A stretch of 64,000 nt of DNA, from positions 881,687 through 945,686 of the forward strand of contig NZ_JAKFHA010000001.1 in assembly GCF_021502675.1 (NCBI RefSeq), given 5' to 3'. This DNA comes from Yinghuangia soli (GTDB lineage: Bacteria; Actinomycetota; Actinomycetes; Streptomycetales; Streptomycetaceae). Of the stretch, positions 52,851 to 63,984 are shown piece after piece. The stretch's first letter is position 1. Each line of letters opens with the position of its first letter. The notes below the pieces were generated by a model. It was not told the DNA's origin. It worked only from the letters and a program-made list of their open reading frames with translations, and did not search any database. Position numbers and translations under genes: made by a program.

Positions 52851-54212
52851 TCACTCGACGACGGTCACCGGCCCGAGGCCGAGCTGCTCGAGCGGCTCGC
52901 GGATCCGACCGGCGTCGCCGACCAGCACGATGACCAGGTGCGCGGGGTCGAACCCGGCCACCGCGGCCGCCGACGCGTCGCCGGTGGCCACCGCGCCCAG
53001 CCGGGCGTACAGCCCCGGCAGGTAGTCGTCCGGCAGCCGCTGCGCGACCACGTCGGCCAGCGAGTCGGCCACCGCGCGCGAGGTCTGGTACTTCAGCGGC
53101 GCCACCCCGACGAGGTTCTGCACCGCGGCGTCGCGCTCGTCGTCCTCCAGGCCCTCGGCGGCCAGCGTGGTGAGCACCTGGACCAGGTCGGACATCGCCG
53201 GGCCGGTCGATTCGGTGTCCACCGAGCCGGTGATGGCCAGCAGCGCGCCGGAGCGCAGCGACTGGTTCAGCGCCCGGATGCCGTACGTGTAGCCCTTCTC
53301 CTCGCGCAGCACGCGGTCCAGGCGGGAGGTGAGGGTGCCGCCCAGGCAGTACGTGCCGATGCTGAGCGCGGGCCACACCGCGGCGTGCCGGTCCGGGCCG
53401 AGGCGGCCGGCCAGCACCTGGGTCTGCACGCTGCCCGGCCGGTTCACGATCACCACGCGGGCGGTGTCGTCGGCGACCGCGGGGACCACCTCGGTGGGCG
53501 GTGCGTCGCTGCCGGTCCACCGGCCCAGGGTGCGCTCCAGGATGCCGTCCAGGTCGACGCCGTCCAGGTCACCGACCACCACGACGGTCGACGTCGCGGG
53601 CCGCACGTGCGCGGTGAAGAAGTCGACCACGGAAGCCCGGTCCACCCGGGCCACCGACTCGGACGTGCCGGCCCGCGGCCGCGAGATGCGCGCGGCCGAG
53701 TCGAACAGCTCGCCGTACAGCGCGATGGCCGCGCGGCGCGCCGGGCTGGCCAGCTCGTGCACGATCTCGTCGAGGCGCTGCCGGACCAGCCGGTCCACCT
53801 CGTCGGCCGGGAACGCCGGGGCGCGGACCGCGTCGGCCATCAGGCCGAGCGCCCGCTCCAGGCGCGAGGCCGGCACGTCGAGCGCGATCTGCACGCCGGC
53901 GTGGTCGGCGCCCGCGTCCATGGTCGCGCCGCAGCGCTCCAGTTCGGCGGCGAACGTCTCGGCGTCCATCGTGTCGGTGCCCTCGCTGAACGCGCGGGAC
54001 ATGATGGTGGCGACCCCGTCGATGCCCTCGGGCTCGGCGTCCAGCGGTGCGTCGAGCAGGAGTTCGACGGCCACCACGCGCTGCCCGGGGCGGTGCACGC
54101 GCAGCACCGACAGGCCATTGGCCAGCTTGCCGCGCTCCGGGGCCGGGAAGGTCCACGGCTTCTCGGGGCCGGCGCCGGGACGCGGGTGGAACACCATGGT
54201 GGTCTCGGTCAT
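52851..54212 (-). CDS. M16-family peptidase homologue, likely non-catalytic subunit
   Basis: The 453-residue protein has two M16 repeat halves but lacks HxxEH; the corresponding place reads SRAFSEGT. The Arg/Tyr pair near REEKGYTYGI in the second half, used for substrate binding, is retained. It overlaps the catalytic gene by ATGA. Paired active/inactive M16 proteins work as heterodimers in several bacteria. Confidence 0.88.
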   Translation of the reverse strand: MTETTMVFHPRPGAGPEKPWTFPAPERGKLANGLSVLRVHRPGQRVVAVELLLDAPLDAEPEGIDGVATIMSRAFSEGTDTMDAETFAAELERCGATMDAGADHAGVQIALDVPASRLERALGLMADAVRAPAFPADEVDRLVRQRLDEIVHELASPARRAAIALYGELFDSAARISRPRAGTSESVARVDRASVVDFFTAHVRPATSTVVVVGDLDGVDLDGILERTLGRWTGSDAPPTEVVPAVADDTARVVIVNRPGSVQTQVLAGRLGPDRHAAVWPALSIGTYCLGGTLTSRLDRVLREEKGYTYGIRALNQSLRSGALLAITGSVDTESTGPAMSDLVQVLTTLAAEGLEDDERDAAVQNLVGVAPLKYQTSRAVADSLADVVAQRLPDDYLPGLYARLGAVATGDASAAAVAGFDPAHLVIVLVGDAGRIREPLEQLGLGPVTVVE

Positions 54213-55585
54213 CAGGCGGCCTGCCCCTCGCTGTCGTCCTTGGTCGCGCTCTGCGCGTCGGCGGTGCTCTCGTCGCTGCCGTCGCTGCCGTCGTCGTCGG
54301 TGTCCTCGTCGGTCAGCTCGTAGACGAGCACCGCGCGGTTCTCCGGCAGCAGGCGCTCGGCGGCCACCGCGCGCACTTCCTCCGCGGTGATCTCCAGCAC
54401 CCGGTCCAGGGCGGTGAAGGCGAGCGAGGCGTCGCCGAACAGCGTGGCGTACCGGCACAGTTCGTCGGCGCGGCCGCCGACCGTGGCCATCCGGTCCAGC
54501 CAGCCGCGCTCGATCTGGGCCTGGGCCCGCTCGAGTTCGGCGGCGCTCGGGCCCTCGGCGGCGAACCGGGCCAGCTCGTCGTTCACCGCGGCGTCCACGG
54601 CCTCGACCTCGGCCTCGCCGGACGCCTTGACGTCGAGCAGCGCGACCGAGGGCGCGCCGACCAGCCGCATGATGCCGAACCCGGCGTACACCGCGAGCTC
54701 GTCGCGGCGCACCAGGCGGGTGTTGAGGCGCGAGCTCTCGCCCTCGCCGAGCACGGTCAGCGCCAGGTCGGCGGCGTCCGCCTCGCGGGCGCCGTCCACC
54801 GGAAGGCGGTACGCGGCCATCAGGGAGCGCGACGGGACGTCCTCGTACACCGTCTCGCGCACCTCGGCGCCGATGACCGGCGGCAGCGAACCGTCCGCAG
54901 GAGTGGGCTTGCCGTCGTGCGCCGGGATGGTGCCGAAGTACTTCTCGACCCAGGCGAGGGTCTGCTCGGGGTCGATGTCGCCGACCACCGCGAGCACCGC
55001 GTTGTTGGGCGCGTAGTAGGTGCGGAAGAACTCGCGGCAGTCCTCGAGCGTGGTGGCGTCGAGGTCGGCCATCGAGCCGATCGGCATGTGGTGGTACGGG
55101 TGCCCCTCGGGGAACGCCATCGCCACCAGGCGCTCCCACGCGGTGCCGTACGGCACGTTGTCGTAGCGCTGGCGGCGCTCGTTCTTCACCACGTCGCGCT
55201 GGTTGTCCAGGCTCTCCTGGGTGAGCGCCTCCAGCAGGCCGCCCATCCGGTCGGCCTCCAGCCACAGCGCCAGTTCGACCTGGTGCGCGGGCATGGTCTC
55301 GAAGTAGTTGGTGCGCTCGAAGCTGGTGGTGCCGTTCAGCGAGCCGCCGGCCGACTGCACGAACTCGAAGTGCTGGTTCCCGTGCACGTTCGCGGAGCCC
55401 TGGAACATCAGGTGCTCGAACAGGTGCGCAAGGCCGGTCCGGCCGGGCTTCTCGTGGCGCGACCCCACGTCGTACCACAGGCACACGGCGGCGACCGGGT
55501 CGATGTGGTCCTCGGACAACACCACCCGCAAACCGTTGGCGAGCCGGTGCTCGGTCGCCGTGAACGTCTCGGCCAGACCTGCCAT
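54212..55585 (-). CDS. M16-family zinc metallopeptidase, catalytic
   Basis: The 457-residue insulinase-type peptidase has the inverted zinc motif HLFEH at 54-58 and the distal Glu in KNERRQR near 136. An acidic Asp/Ser-rich tail ends it. No signal peptide is seen, so it is cytoplasmic. ATG at 55585 follows a GGACTGACGG region with an adequate site. It forms a heterodimer candidate with the downstream gene. Confidence 0.92.
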   Translation of the reverse strand: MAGLAETFTATEHRLANGLRVVLSEDHIDPVAAVCLWYDVGSRHEKPGRTGLAHLFEHLMFQGSANVHGNQHFEFVQSAGGSLNGTTSFERTNYFETMPAHQVELALWLEADRMGGLLEALTQESLDNQRDVVKNERRQRYDNVPYGTAWERLVAMAFPEGHPYHHMPIGSMADLDATTLEDCREFFRTYYAPNNAVLAVVGDIDPEQTLAWVEKYFGTIPAHDGKPTPADGSLPPVIGAEVRETVYEDVPSRSLMAAYRLPVDGAREADAADLALTVLGEGESSRLNTRLVRRDELAVYAGFGIMRLVGAPSVALLDVKASGEAEVEAVDAAVNDELARFAAEGPSAAELERAQAQIERGWLDRMATVGGRADELCRYATLFGDASLAFTALDRVLEITAEEVRAVAAERLLPENRAVLVYELTDEDTDDDGSDGSDESTADAQSATKDDSEGQAA

Positions 55586-55742
55586 GTCCCGTCAGTCCTC
55601 TCCGCCGACACCTCGCGGCCCACCACCGCAAGGGGCCGCATCGGCGGCCTGCCTGCCACCTTACTGACGGAGGCGGCCCGTTCCGGGGCGGCGGAGCCGC
55701 CGTTCGCGGCGGGCGAAGTCGGGAACAAAGCGCGGGCGGGCG

Positions 55743-55792
55743 CTACTGCCGGCCGGCGCTGCCACCACTACTGCCGGCCGGCGCTGCTCCCA
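55743..55792. repeat. Tandem 25-base repeat at the DUF2630 stop
   Basis: CTACTGCCGGCCGGCGCTGC plus five bases occurs at 55743-55767 and 55768-55792. The stop codon (CTA on this strand) begins the next partial copy. Each unit has a CAGTAG in the gene's direction. Confidence 0.85.
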
Positions 55793-56038
55793 CTACTGCT
55801 GGTAGCCCTCCACCTCGCGCGCCGGGCGGACCGCGGCCGCGTTCGGGTCCTCGCGCACCTCGCGCCGGGCACGGCGCTGCCGCAGCAGGTCCCAGCACTG
55901 GTCCAGTTCGACCTCGATGGCGTGCAGGAGCTGCTGCTCCTCCTCGGCGCTGATCTTGCCGGCGGCCAACTGCGCGCGCAGCGCGTGCTCGGTGTCCACC
56001 ATCGACCGGATGCGGTCGAGGATCTGCGGGTCGTCCAT
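55793..56038 (-). CDS. DUF2630 protein
   Basis: The 81-residue protein starts with DDPQILDRIRSMVDTEHALR, then a coiled-coil-like EEQQLLHAIEVELDQCWDLLRQRR segment, the hallmark of this family. Cytoplasmic, function unknown. ATG at 56038 follows GGAGGG at 5 bases. Its stop is embedded in a tandem repeat. Confidence 0.9.
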   Translation of the reverse strand: MDDPQILDRIRSMVDTEHALRAQLAAGKISAEEEQQLLHAIEVELDQCWDLLRQRRARREVREDPNAAAVRPAREVEGYQQ

Positions 56039-56273
56039 GGCTGCCCTCCGTGCTTCCGGGTACGTGTCGTGCCAGTGGTGCTTGCGGTCCTCGGCGTACC
56101 GGCGCGCCGGTCGCGGAACAGCCGCGAACACCGGCCCATTCCCCGTATGCGTGTCCCTCATGCCCGCAAACCCGGACGTTCCCCCACGCGGCGCCGGGTC
56201 GCTGCACCCGCATGTCCGACCGGGGGGACACAATGGGCGCGACCGCATCCCGCCCTAAGGAGCCCGCCGCAGT

Positions 56274-58739
56274 ATGGCCCGCCGCAGCACGAAGACGCCT
56301 GGCCAGGATCAGCCCGACGACTTCGAGGAACGCATCCTCGACATCGACGTCGTCGACGAGATGCAGGGCTCGTTCCTGGAGTACGCGTACTCGGTCATCT
56401 ACTCGCGCGCGCTGCCGGACGCACGCGACGGTCTCAAACCGGTCCACCGGCGCATCCTCTACCAAGCCAACGAGATGGGCCTGCGCCCCGACCGCGGGTA
56501 CGTCAAGTGCGCGCGCGTGGTCGGCGAGGTCATGGGCCGCCTGCACCCGCACGGCGACACCGCCATCTACGACGCCCTCGTCCGCCTCGCGCAGCCGTTC
56601 TCGATGCGGCTCCCGCTGGTCGACGGGCACGGCAACTTCGGTTCGCTCGGCAACGACGACCCGCCCGCCGCCATGCGTTACACCGAATCCCGGCTCTCCC
56701 CCGCCGCGATGCTCATGGTCGAGTCGATCGACGAGGACACCGTCGACTTCGGCCCGAACTACGACGGCCAGGAGCGCGAACCGCAGGTCCTGCCCGCCTC
56801 GTTCCCGAACCTCCTGGTCAACGGGACCACCGGCATCGCGGTCGGCATGGCCACCAACATGCCGCCGCACAACCTCACCGAGGTCATCTCCGCGGCGCGC
56901 GAGCTGATCCGCCGCCCGCACGCCACGCTCGACGACCTCATGAAGCACATCCCCGGCCCGGACCTGCCCACCGGCGGCCGCATCGTGGGCCTGTCCGGGG
57001 TCCGCGACGCGTACGAGAGCGGCCGCGGCACCTTCAAGATCCGGGCCACCGCGACGGTCGAGAACGTGACGCCCCGCCGCAAGGGCATCGTGGTCACCGA
57101 ACTGCCGTACAACGTCGGCCCGGAGAAGGTGATCGCCAAGGTCAAGGAGCTCGTGCAGTCGAAGAAGCTGCAGGGCATCGCGGACCTGAAGGACCTCACC
57201 GACCGCATGCACGGCCTGCGCCTGGTGATCGAGGTCAAGAACGGCTTCAACCCCGAGGCGATCCTCGAGCAGCTGTACAAGCTGACGCCGATGGAGGAGA
57301 CCTTCGGCATCAACAATGTGGCCCTGGTGGACGGCCAGCCGCTCACCCTGGGCCTCAAGGAGCTGCTCGAGGTCTACCTCGACCACCGCTTCGAGGTGGT
57401 CCGCCGGCGCAGCGAGTTCCGCCGCCGCAAGCGCCAGGAGCGCCTGCACCTGGTCGAGGGCCTGCTCGTCGCGCTGATCGACATCGACCGGGTCATCGAG
57501 CTGATCCGCAGCAGCGACAACGCGGCGCAGGCCAAGGAGCGCCTGATGGAGACCTTCGGGCTCTCCGACATCCAGGCCACCTACATCCTCGACACGCCGC
57601 TGCGCCGCCTGACCCGCTTCGACCGCATCGAGCTGGAGGCGGAGCGCGACAAGCTGCAGGCCGAGATCGACGAGCTGACCCGGATCCTGGAGTCCGACCA
57701 GCTGCTCCGCAAGATCGTCTCGGAGGAGCTGGCCGCGGTCGCCAAGAAGTACGGCACGCCGCGCCGCACGGTGCTGCTCGAGTCGGCGGGCACCCCGGCC
57801 GCCGCGGTGCCGCTGGAGGTCACCGACGACCCGTGCCACGTGCTCATGTCGTCCACCGGCCTGCTGGCCCGCACCCCGGGCGCCGACCCGCTGCCCACCG
57901 AAGGGGCCCGCCACAAGCACGACTTGGTGGTCTCCGCGATCGCGAGCACGGTCCGGGCCGAGATCGGCGTGGTCACCGACACCGGGCGCCTGCTGCGCGT
58001 CAACGTCGTCGACCTGCCCGCGCTGCCGCCCAGCAGCGTGGCGCCGAACCTCTCCGGCGGCGCCCCGGTCAGCGAATTCGTCAGCCTGGAGGCCGACGAG
58101 AAGGTGGTCTGCCTGACCTCGCTGTCCCCGGACTCCCCCGGGCTCGCGCTCGGCACGGTCCAGGGCGTGGTCAAGCGGGTGACGCCCGACTACCCCTCCA
58201 ACAAGGAGGAGCTGGAGGTCATCGCCCTCAAGGACGGCGACCGCATCGCGGGCGCCGTCGAACTGCGCACCGGCGACGAGGACCTGGTCTTCATCACCGA
58301 CGACGCACAACTGCTGCGCTACCCCGCCTCGCTGGTCCGCCCGCAGGGCCGCCCGGCGGGCGGCATGGCCGGCATCAAGCTGGCGGACGGGCGCGCGGTC
58401 ATCTCCTTCACCGCCGTCGACCCGGGCGCCGAAGCGGTGGTCGTCACCATCGCGGCCTACAGCGGCGACGCGCTGTTCGGCGCCGAGCACGGCACCGGCA
58501 AGGTCACCCCGTTCGCGGAGTACCCCCGCAAGGGCCGGGCCACCGGCGGCGTGCGCTGCCAGCGCTTCCTGAAGGGCGAGACCGCGCTCGCACTCGCCTG
58601 GGCGGGCCCCGCCCCGGCCCGCGCCGCGAACGCGACCGGCACCCCGGTCGACCTCCCCGAGATCGACCGCCGCCGCGACGGCTCCGGCTCCCCGCTGGCC
58701 AAGCCGGTCACGGTGATCGGCGGCCCGGCAGGCGCCTGA
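56274..58739 (+). CDS. parC: Type IIA topoisomerase subunit A, ParC-like
   Basis: ParC of topoisomerase IV relaxes and decatenates DNA with ParE. The 821-residue protein has catalytic Tyr136 in AMRYTE, the QRDR-like [11 protein letters not shown] region at 91-101, a coiled coil (about 400-480) and a C-terminal beta-propeller (about 500-800). Streptomycetes have a GyrA and a ParC-type paralogue; no gyrA/gyrB gene is beside it. ATG at 56274 has AAGGAG upstream, though farther than usual (about 12 bases). Confidence 0.92.
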   Translation: MARRSTKTPGQDQPDDFEERILDIDVVDEMQGSFLEYAYSVIYSRALPDARDGLKPVHRRILYQANEMGLRPDRGYVKCARVVGEVMGRLHPHGDTAIYDALVRLAQPFSMRLPLVDGHGNFGSLGNDDPPAAMRYTESRLSPAAMLMVESIDEDTVDFGPNYDGQEREPQVLPASFPNLLVNGTTGIAVGMATNMPPHNLTEVISAARELIRRPHATLDDLMKHIPGPDLPTGGRIVGLSGVRDAYESGRGTFKIRATATVENVTPRRKGIVVTELPYNVGPEKVIAKVKELVQSKKLQGIADLKDLTDRMHGLRLVIEVKNGFNPEAILEQLYKLTPMEETFGINNVALVDGQPLTLGLKELLEVYLDHRFEVVRRRSEFRRRKRQERLHLVEGLLVALIDIDRVIELIRSSDNAAQAKERLMETFGLSDIQATYILDTPLRRLTRFDRIELEAERDKLQAEIDELTRILESDQLLRKIVSEELAAVAKKYGTPRRTVLLESAGTPAAAVPLEVTDDPCHVLMSSTGLLARTPGADPLPTEGARHKHDLVVSAIASTVRAEIGVVTDTGRLLRVNVVDLPALPPSSVAPNLSGGAPVSEFVSLEADEKVVCLTSLSPDSPGLALGTVQGVVKRVTPDYPSNKEELEVIALKDGDRIAGAVELRTGDEDLVFITDDAQLLRYPASLVRPQGRPAGGMAGIKLADGRAVISFTAVDPGAEAVVVTIAAYSGDALFGAEHGTGKVTPFAEYPRKGRATGGVRCQRFLKGETALALAWAGPAPARAANATGTPVDLPEIDRRRDGSGSPLAKPVTVIGGPAGA

Positions 58740-58775
58740 CCCGCGGCCGCGCGCCGTTCCGCGCACCTCGCGCAC

Positions 58776-58810
58776 GCCGGGGCACTCTGTCCGGGACAGA
58801 GTGCCCCGGC
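58776..58810 (+). terminator. parC terminator
   Basis: A perfect 17-bp stem (58776-58792 with 58794-58810) with a minimal loop, then a T-rich TGCTTTC, 36 bases past the stop. Confidence 0.9.
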
Positions 58811-59140
58811 TGCTTTCCCCATGTTCTGACAAACCGTCATGAACGGGCGGCCGTCCGGGTTTTACCGCACCTACCCGGCGGTATCACGACCACAGACGCA
58901 ATCCCGCGGCCGCCGAACGTACTCGTCGCGAACGTCCTCGACGCGAACGCTTTCGGCACCACCTCGAACCGACCGCACGCCAGCGGCCCAGGGGTCTGAG
59001 TGACGGCGCAACGCCGACCGACGATGCTCGGCGCCGCCCGCAGCAACGCCCACCATCTCTGCCTCGCCGCAGACCCGGCGGACGCCGCTGACGCCGCGTC
59101 ATCCCGCCGGGCGCCTCCGCCAGGGGAGGGTCCGACGCCG
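58811..59140. other. Gap before the DUF6082-like gene
   Basis: No gene is seen with confidence. A 15-base unit CGAACGTACTCGTCG is repeated at 58914-58928 and 58929-58943 (two mismatches), with a partial third copy. It probably contains the promoter of the next gene. Confidence 0.45.
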
Positions 59141-59770
59141 ATGTCCTCCACACCGCCACGCCGAGGGACCAGGCAGGTCCCCATCTGGGTAGCGCTATGC
59201 GTCAGCGCCGTGGTCGGCATGGTCGCGCTGTCCTTCGGACTCTCGCTGGCCACCACAGAACTCGCGGGCGGCAACAGCGGCAGCCTCCGCGACCGCGCCA
59301 CCGTGGGCCAGTCCTTCGACGCGGTGAGCGCCGTCTTCTCCGGCCTCGCCCTCCTGGCCGTCGCCGTCACCGGCTACGTCCAGCAGCGCGAACTCCAGAA
59401 CCACCGGCGCTACGCCAAGCAGAACGCCGACGCGGCCGTGCAGAGCAACCACCTGGAACTGCTCAAGCTGAGCCTCCAAGATCCCGAACTCGCTTCTGTG
59501 TGGCCCGCCTTCGCCGGACGGGTCAACCGCGGCCTGGAACGCAAGTATTTGTACGCCAACATGATCATCACTCATCTGCGCTACACGTTCGCGAGCGGCG
59601 AGGCGACCGAATCAGAAGTGCGGGCCGAGCTGGCGTATCTCTTCTCCTCGCAACTGATCTACGAATACTGGGACGTTGCCCGTCCCGTACGCGCTACGCT
59701 CCCCGCGGACGCGCTGCAACACCCCTTCTACGCACTGGCAGAAGAGGAGTGGCAGCGAGCTCGACGCTGA
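59141..59770 (+). CDS. DUF6082-like membrane-anchored protein
   Basis: The 209-residue protein has two hydrophobic segments (about 20-45 and 65-85), then a cytoplasmic helical domain. That domain contains QNADAAVQSNHLELLKLSL and YANMIITHLRYTF, typical of DUF6082 proteins of streptomycetes. ATG at 59141 follows GGGGAGG; an upstream in-frame ATG at 59000 has a poor site. Function unknown. It is followed by an 84-residue gene. Confidence 0.75.
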   Translation: MSSTPPRRGTRQVPIWVALCVSAVVGMVALSFGLSLATTELAGGNSGSLRDRATVGQSFDAVSAVFSGLALLAVAVTGYVQQRELQNHRRYAKQNADAAVQSNHLELLKLSLQDPELASVWPAFAGRVNRGLERKYLYANMIITHLRYTFASGEATESEVRAELAYLFSSQLIYEYWDVARPVRATLPADALQHPFYALAEEEWQRARR

Positions 59771-59879
59771 GCCATATTGGTTCTTTCGAGTGATCTTCGC
59801 GTACAACCGCCACCGCGCGGCACGAGTGTCAGTTATGCCCCGAGATCAAGGCAGTTCACTTCCCCGTCCGCCCTGAGAT

Positions 59880-60134
59880 ATGGCCACAATGACGCGCTTC
59901 TTCGCCCGTCGGCTCGGCAGTGCCCCCGCCGACCGCGGTTTCTGCAACACCAACGCCACGTGTCCCGACATCTTCGAACTGGCGGACGGGAACTTCGCCG
60001 TGATCGGGACCGACATGACGGCGGAGTTGGCCGCACAACTGCCGCCCGATGCCGGGTGTGCGGATTACGAGCGCATCGTCGTCATCTCCCGCGAGACGCT
60101 GCTGCACGCGAAGCGCGACATCCCGGACGCCTGA
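59880..60134 (+). CDS. Small conserved actinomycete protein of unknown function
   Basis: The 84-residue product contains CPDIFELADGNFAVIGTDMT and ERIVVISRETLLHAKRDIP, a two-strand pattern often seen in short proteins found near regulators in Streptomyces. No membrane segment. ATG at 59880 was chosen; the ATG at 59889 is equally possible because neither has a strong site. It may share a transcript with the DUF6082-like gene. Confidence 0.65.
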   Translation: MATMTRFFARRLGSAPADRGFCNTNATCPDIFELADGNFAVIGTDMTAELAAQLPPDAGCADYERIVVISRETLLHAKRDIPDA

Positions 60135-60152
60135 GCCGGACCGGCCCCCGCA

Positions 60153-60614
60153 TCAGTGCGGGGTGCGGCCCGCGGCGAAACCCTCGAGCAGCTCGATCGA
60201 GCGCGTGTACTTGGCGCGGAGCCGGACCTGGGTCTCCTCGTCCAGTTGGCCGAGGCGCGCCTCGGAGCGGTTGTCCTCGATGTCGGCGCGCTTGACCACC
60301 AACGCGATGGGGTCCGCGGCCGCGCGCGCCATGCTCGCCGCCAGCGGCTCCCGGGGCAGCTTGGACAGGGCCACCACGGCCGCCACCACCGGCTCCGGGC
60401 AGCCCGCGCGCCGCAGGTCGGCGGCGGTCACGTCGGTGTCCTCGATGACGTCGTGCAGCACCGCGGCCATCTGCTCCCACAGCCCCTCCACCGCGCGCAT
60501 CACGCGCAGCGGGTGGGCGATGTACGGCTTGCCGCCCTTGTCGAGCTGGCCGGCGTGCGCGGACCGCGCAAGCGCCACCGCGTCGTCCAATGTGAAGTCG
60601 GGCTTCGGTTCCAT
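60153..60614 (-). CDS. HD-domain protein, MESH1-like small alarmone hydrolase candidate
   Basis: The 153-residue protein is a stand-alone SpoT-type HD hydrolase domain. It has HAGQ near residue 20, HPLRV, the HD pair in VLHDVIEDTD, and ADIEDN near 108. These match the Mn-site of ppGpp hydrolases. No synthetase or TGS/ACT domains follow. ATG at 60614 was used. Hydrolysis of ppGpp or another nucleotide is inference. Confidence 0.78.
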   Translation of the reverse strand: MEPKPDFTLDDAVALARSAHAGQLDKGGKPYIAHPLRVMRAVEGLWEQMAAVLHDVIEDTDVTAADLRRAGCPEPVVAAVVALSKLPREPLAASMARAAADPIALVVKRADIEDNRSEARLGQLDEETQVRLRAKYTRSIELLEGFAAGRTPH

Positions 60615-60742
60615 CCCGGTGCACTCCCCCGGTCGCGGTCGGTCGACTCAACCGTAGCCCGCCGCGATCATCCCGGCCCGGCGCGGCGCCGGGTCCGGCC
60701 GAAATCCGCGCCCGTTCGCGGCTCCGTCCGGAAAGTTGACCA

Positions 60743-60753
60743 TGTACGGTACA
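60743..60753. promoter_or_regulatory. Palindrome before the ferredoxin-like gene
   Basis: TGTAC-G-GTACA is a perfect odd-centred palindrome 6 bases before the GTG start. TTGACC lies just before it. Possible operator over a leaderless promoter. Confidence 0.35.
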
Positions 60754-60758
60754 CATCC

Positions 60759-61664
60759 GTGGAGACCTGCTCAGTCCTTTCGCGCGCGTATGCCGAGCCG
60801 ATGGCCGGCACCGCGCCCACCGCGCCCGGCTGGCTGCTGATCGAGCACCCCGGCCCGTGGGCCGCCAAAGCGCTGCGCGGCAGCCGCGGCCTGGACCCCG
60901 AGGCCGGGGCGGAGCTGGAGCGCCGGGCGGCCGCCGCGGGTTTCCGCGCCACGCTGATCCGCACCCCGGGCCGTACCGTGCCCGCGCCCGGCGGCCGCCG
61001 CACCGTGTTCCTGGCCTGGACCGCGCCCGGCGGGTCCTGGCTCCGCCGGTTCACGGTCGGCTCGCTCGACGAGCTACTGGCGCTGGACTACGCCGCGCTG
61101 GCCGGCCCCGCCGAACCCGCGCTGGGCCGCCCGTACGACGACCCGTTGCTCCTGGTCTGCACCAACGGCAAGCGGGACCGCTGCTGCGCGACGGCCGGCC
61201 GGCCGCTCGCCGAGGCGCTCGCCGCGCGCCTCCCCGGCGACGTCTGGGAGGCCACCCACCTGGGCGGGCACCGCTTCGCGCCGACCGCCGTCGTGCTCCC
61301 GGACGGGTACGTCTACGGGCGCCTGGACGCGGACTCCGCAGCCGCCGCCCTGGACGCCGCCCGGGCCGGCGCGATGCTCCTGGAGGACTGCCGCGGCCGC
61401 GCCACCTGGTCGCGCCCCGCGCAGGCTGCCGAGCTCGCGGTCCGCGAGGAGATCCTGGAGTACGGCGCCGACGTCCTGCAGGTCGCCGAACCGGACGCAC
61501 ACGGCGGCGACGCCTGGACCGTGCGCGTCGACCATGCGGACGGCCGGACGTGGACCGTCGAGGTGACGGCCCACGCCGAGGAACCGGAACGGCCGGAGAG
61601 CTGCGGCAAGGGACTGGAGAACCCGCTGAGCATGCGGCCCAGGCTCGTCTCGCCCGCGCTGTAG
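60759..61664 (+). CDS. Sucrase/ferredoxin-like (Apd1-type) protein
   Basis: The 301-residue protein has a thioredoxin-like ferredoxin fold. CTNGKRDRCC and HLGGH (HxxxH) match the Cys/His ligands of Apd1-type bis-His [2Fe-2S] proteins. The N-terminus VETCSVLSRA resembles actinomycete homologues, which supports GTG at 60759 rather than the ATG at 60801. A redox role, possibly linked to respiratory or stress processes, is only inferred. Confidence 0.82.
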   Translation: METCSVLSRAYAEPMAGTAPTAPGWLLIEHPGPWAAKALRGSRGLDPEAGAELERRAAAAGFRATLIRTPGRTVPAPGGRRTVFLAWTAPGGSWLRRFTVGSLDELLALDYAALAGPAEPALGRPYDDPLLLVCTNGKRDRCCATAGRPLAEALAARLPGDVWEATHLGGHRFAPTAVVLPDGYVYGRLDADSAAAALDAARAGAMLLEDCRGRATWSRPAQAAELAVREEILEYGADVLQVAEPDAHGGDAWTVRVDHADGRTWTVEVTAHAEEPERPESCGKGLENPLSMRPRLVSPAL

Positions 61665-61683
61665 CCCGCGGCAGTTCACCGAG

Positions 61684-61749
61684 GCTTCTGCAGTCGTCTG
61701 CGGTCTTCTGCAGTCCGCTGCAGTCCGCTCGAGTCCGCAGCCCGCGGGC

Positions 61750-61750
<1 letters not shown>
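61684..61750. repeat. Degenerate 10-base repeat and hairpin
   Basis: CTGCAGTC-type units recur about five times between the convergent ferredoxin-like and symporter genes, followed by the palindrome AGCCCGCGGGCT (61739-61750) at the symporter stop. Confidence 0.6.
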
Positions 61751-63368
<1,618 letters not shown>

Positions 63369-63372
<4 letters not shown>

Positions 63373-63782
63373 CGGAACCGCTCCTGGGTGTCCCAGCGCA
63401 GATCGAGCGCGGCCCGGTCCCGCTTGCGTCCCGCATTGCGGGCGTAGAGCCAGGTGAACAGGAACGTCGAGGCGAACTGGGCGAGTCCGAAGGCGAGCGC
63501 GACGTTCACCTCGCCGACGATGCGCTGGGCCATCAGGTCTCTGGCCATGGTCGAGGCGAGGACGTACGCCAGGTACCAGGCCAGGAACAGCGCCGACATC
63601 GGGAACACGAAGTCGCGGTAGCGGCGCCGGATCTCCTGGAACTCCGGGCTCGCCTGGACCTGGAGGTAGACGTCCCCGCGGGCGTCCGGCGGCCGTGCGT
63701 GCCGCCCCGCCCGCGCGACCGGGACGGGCCCCCGGTCCGGCGTCCGAGCGTGCTCCGGACCGCGGTACGAACTGCTGGTCAC
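63369..63782 (-). CDS. DUF485 membrane protein
   Basis: The 137-residue protein has a Pro/Arg-rich N-terminus (about 1-40) and two spans (about 60-85 and 95-120). The core LQVQASPEFQEIRRRYRDFVFP is family-typical. GTG at 63782 follows GAGGAG. It is encoded with the symporter in most bacteria (YjcH-ActP) and may aid its assembly. Confidence 0.9.
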
Positions 63783-63984
63783 GAAAAGTCTCCTCGTGTG
63801 GCGGCCGCCCCGCGGGTCGTGCGTGTCGCACCTCGGGGTCGTCGGGGCGGGCCGGAACTTCAGCATGGTGATTGCGCGCCGTACGCGGCGCCCGGGCCGC
63901 TTCCGATTCACACGATCGGATGAAATGCACGATGAGGTCCGCGGATTCACCGCGCGAACCTGCGCAAGGCATGCGAAGGGGCCC

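Noticed and set aside
54047..58999. A 1650-codon rightward open frame
   Set aside because: It crosses the catalytic M16 gene in antisense and parC in another frame. It arises from GC-rich third positions of real genes and shows no domain of its own.
58860..58999. A peptide precursor-like frame with repeated VLVAN/VLDAN
   Set aside because: There is no start codon with a ribosome binding site, and the pattern follows from the 15-base tandem repeat.
59000..59140. An upstream in-frame ATG for the DUF6082-like gene
   Set aside because: The extra 47 residues are low complexity and lack a ribosome binding site, while the ATG at 59141 follows GGGGAGG.
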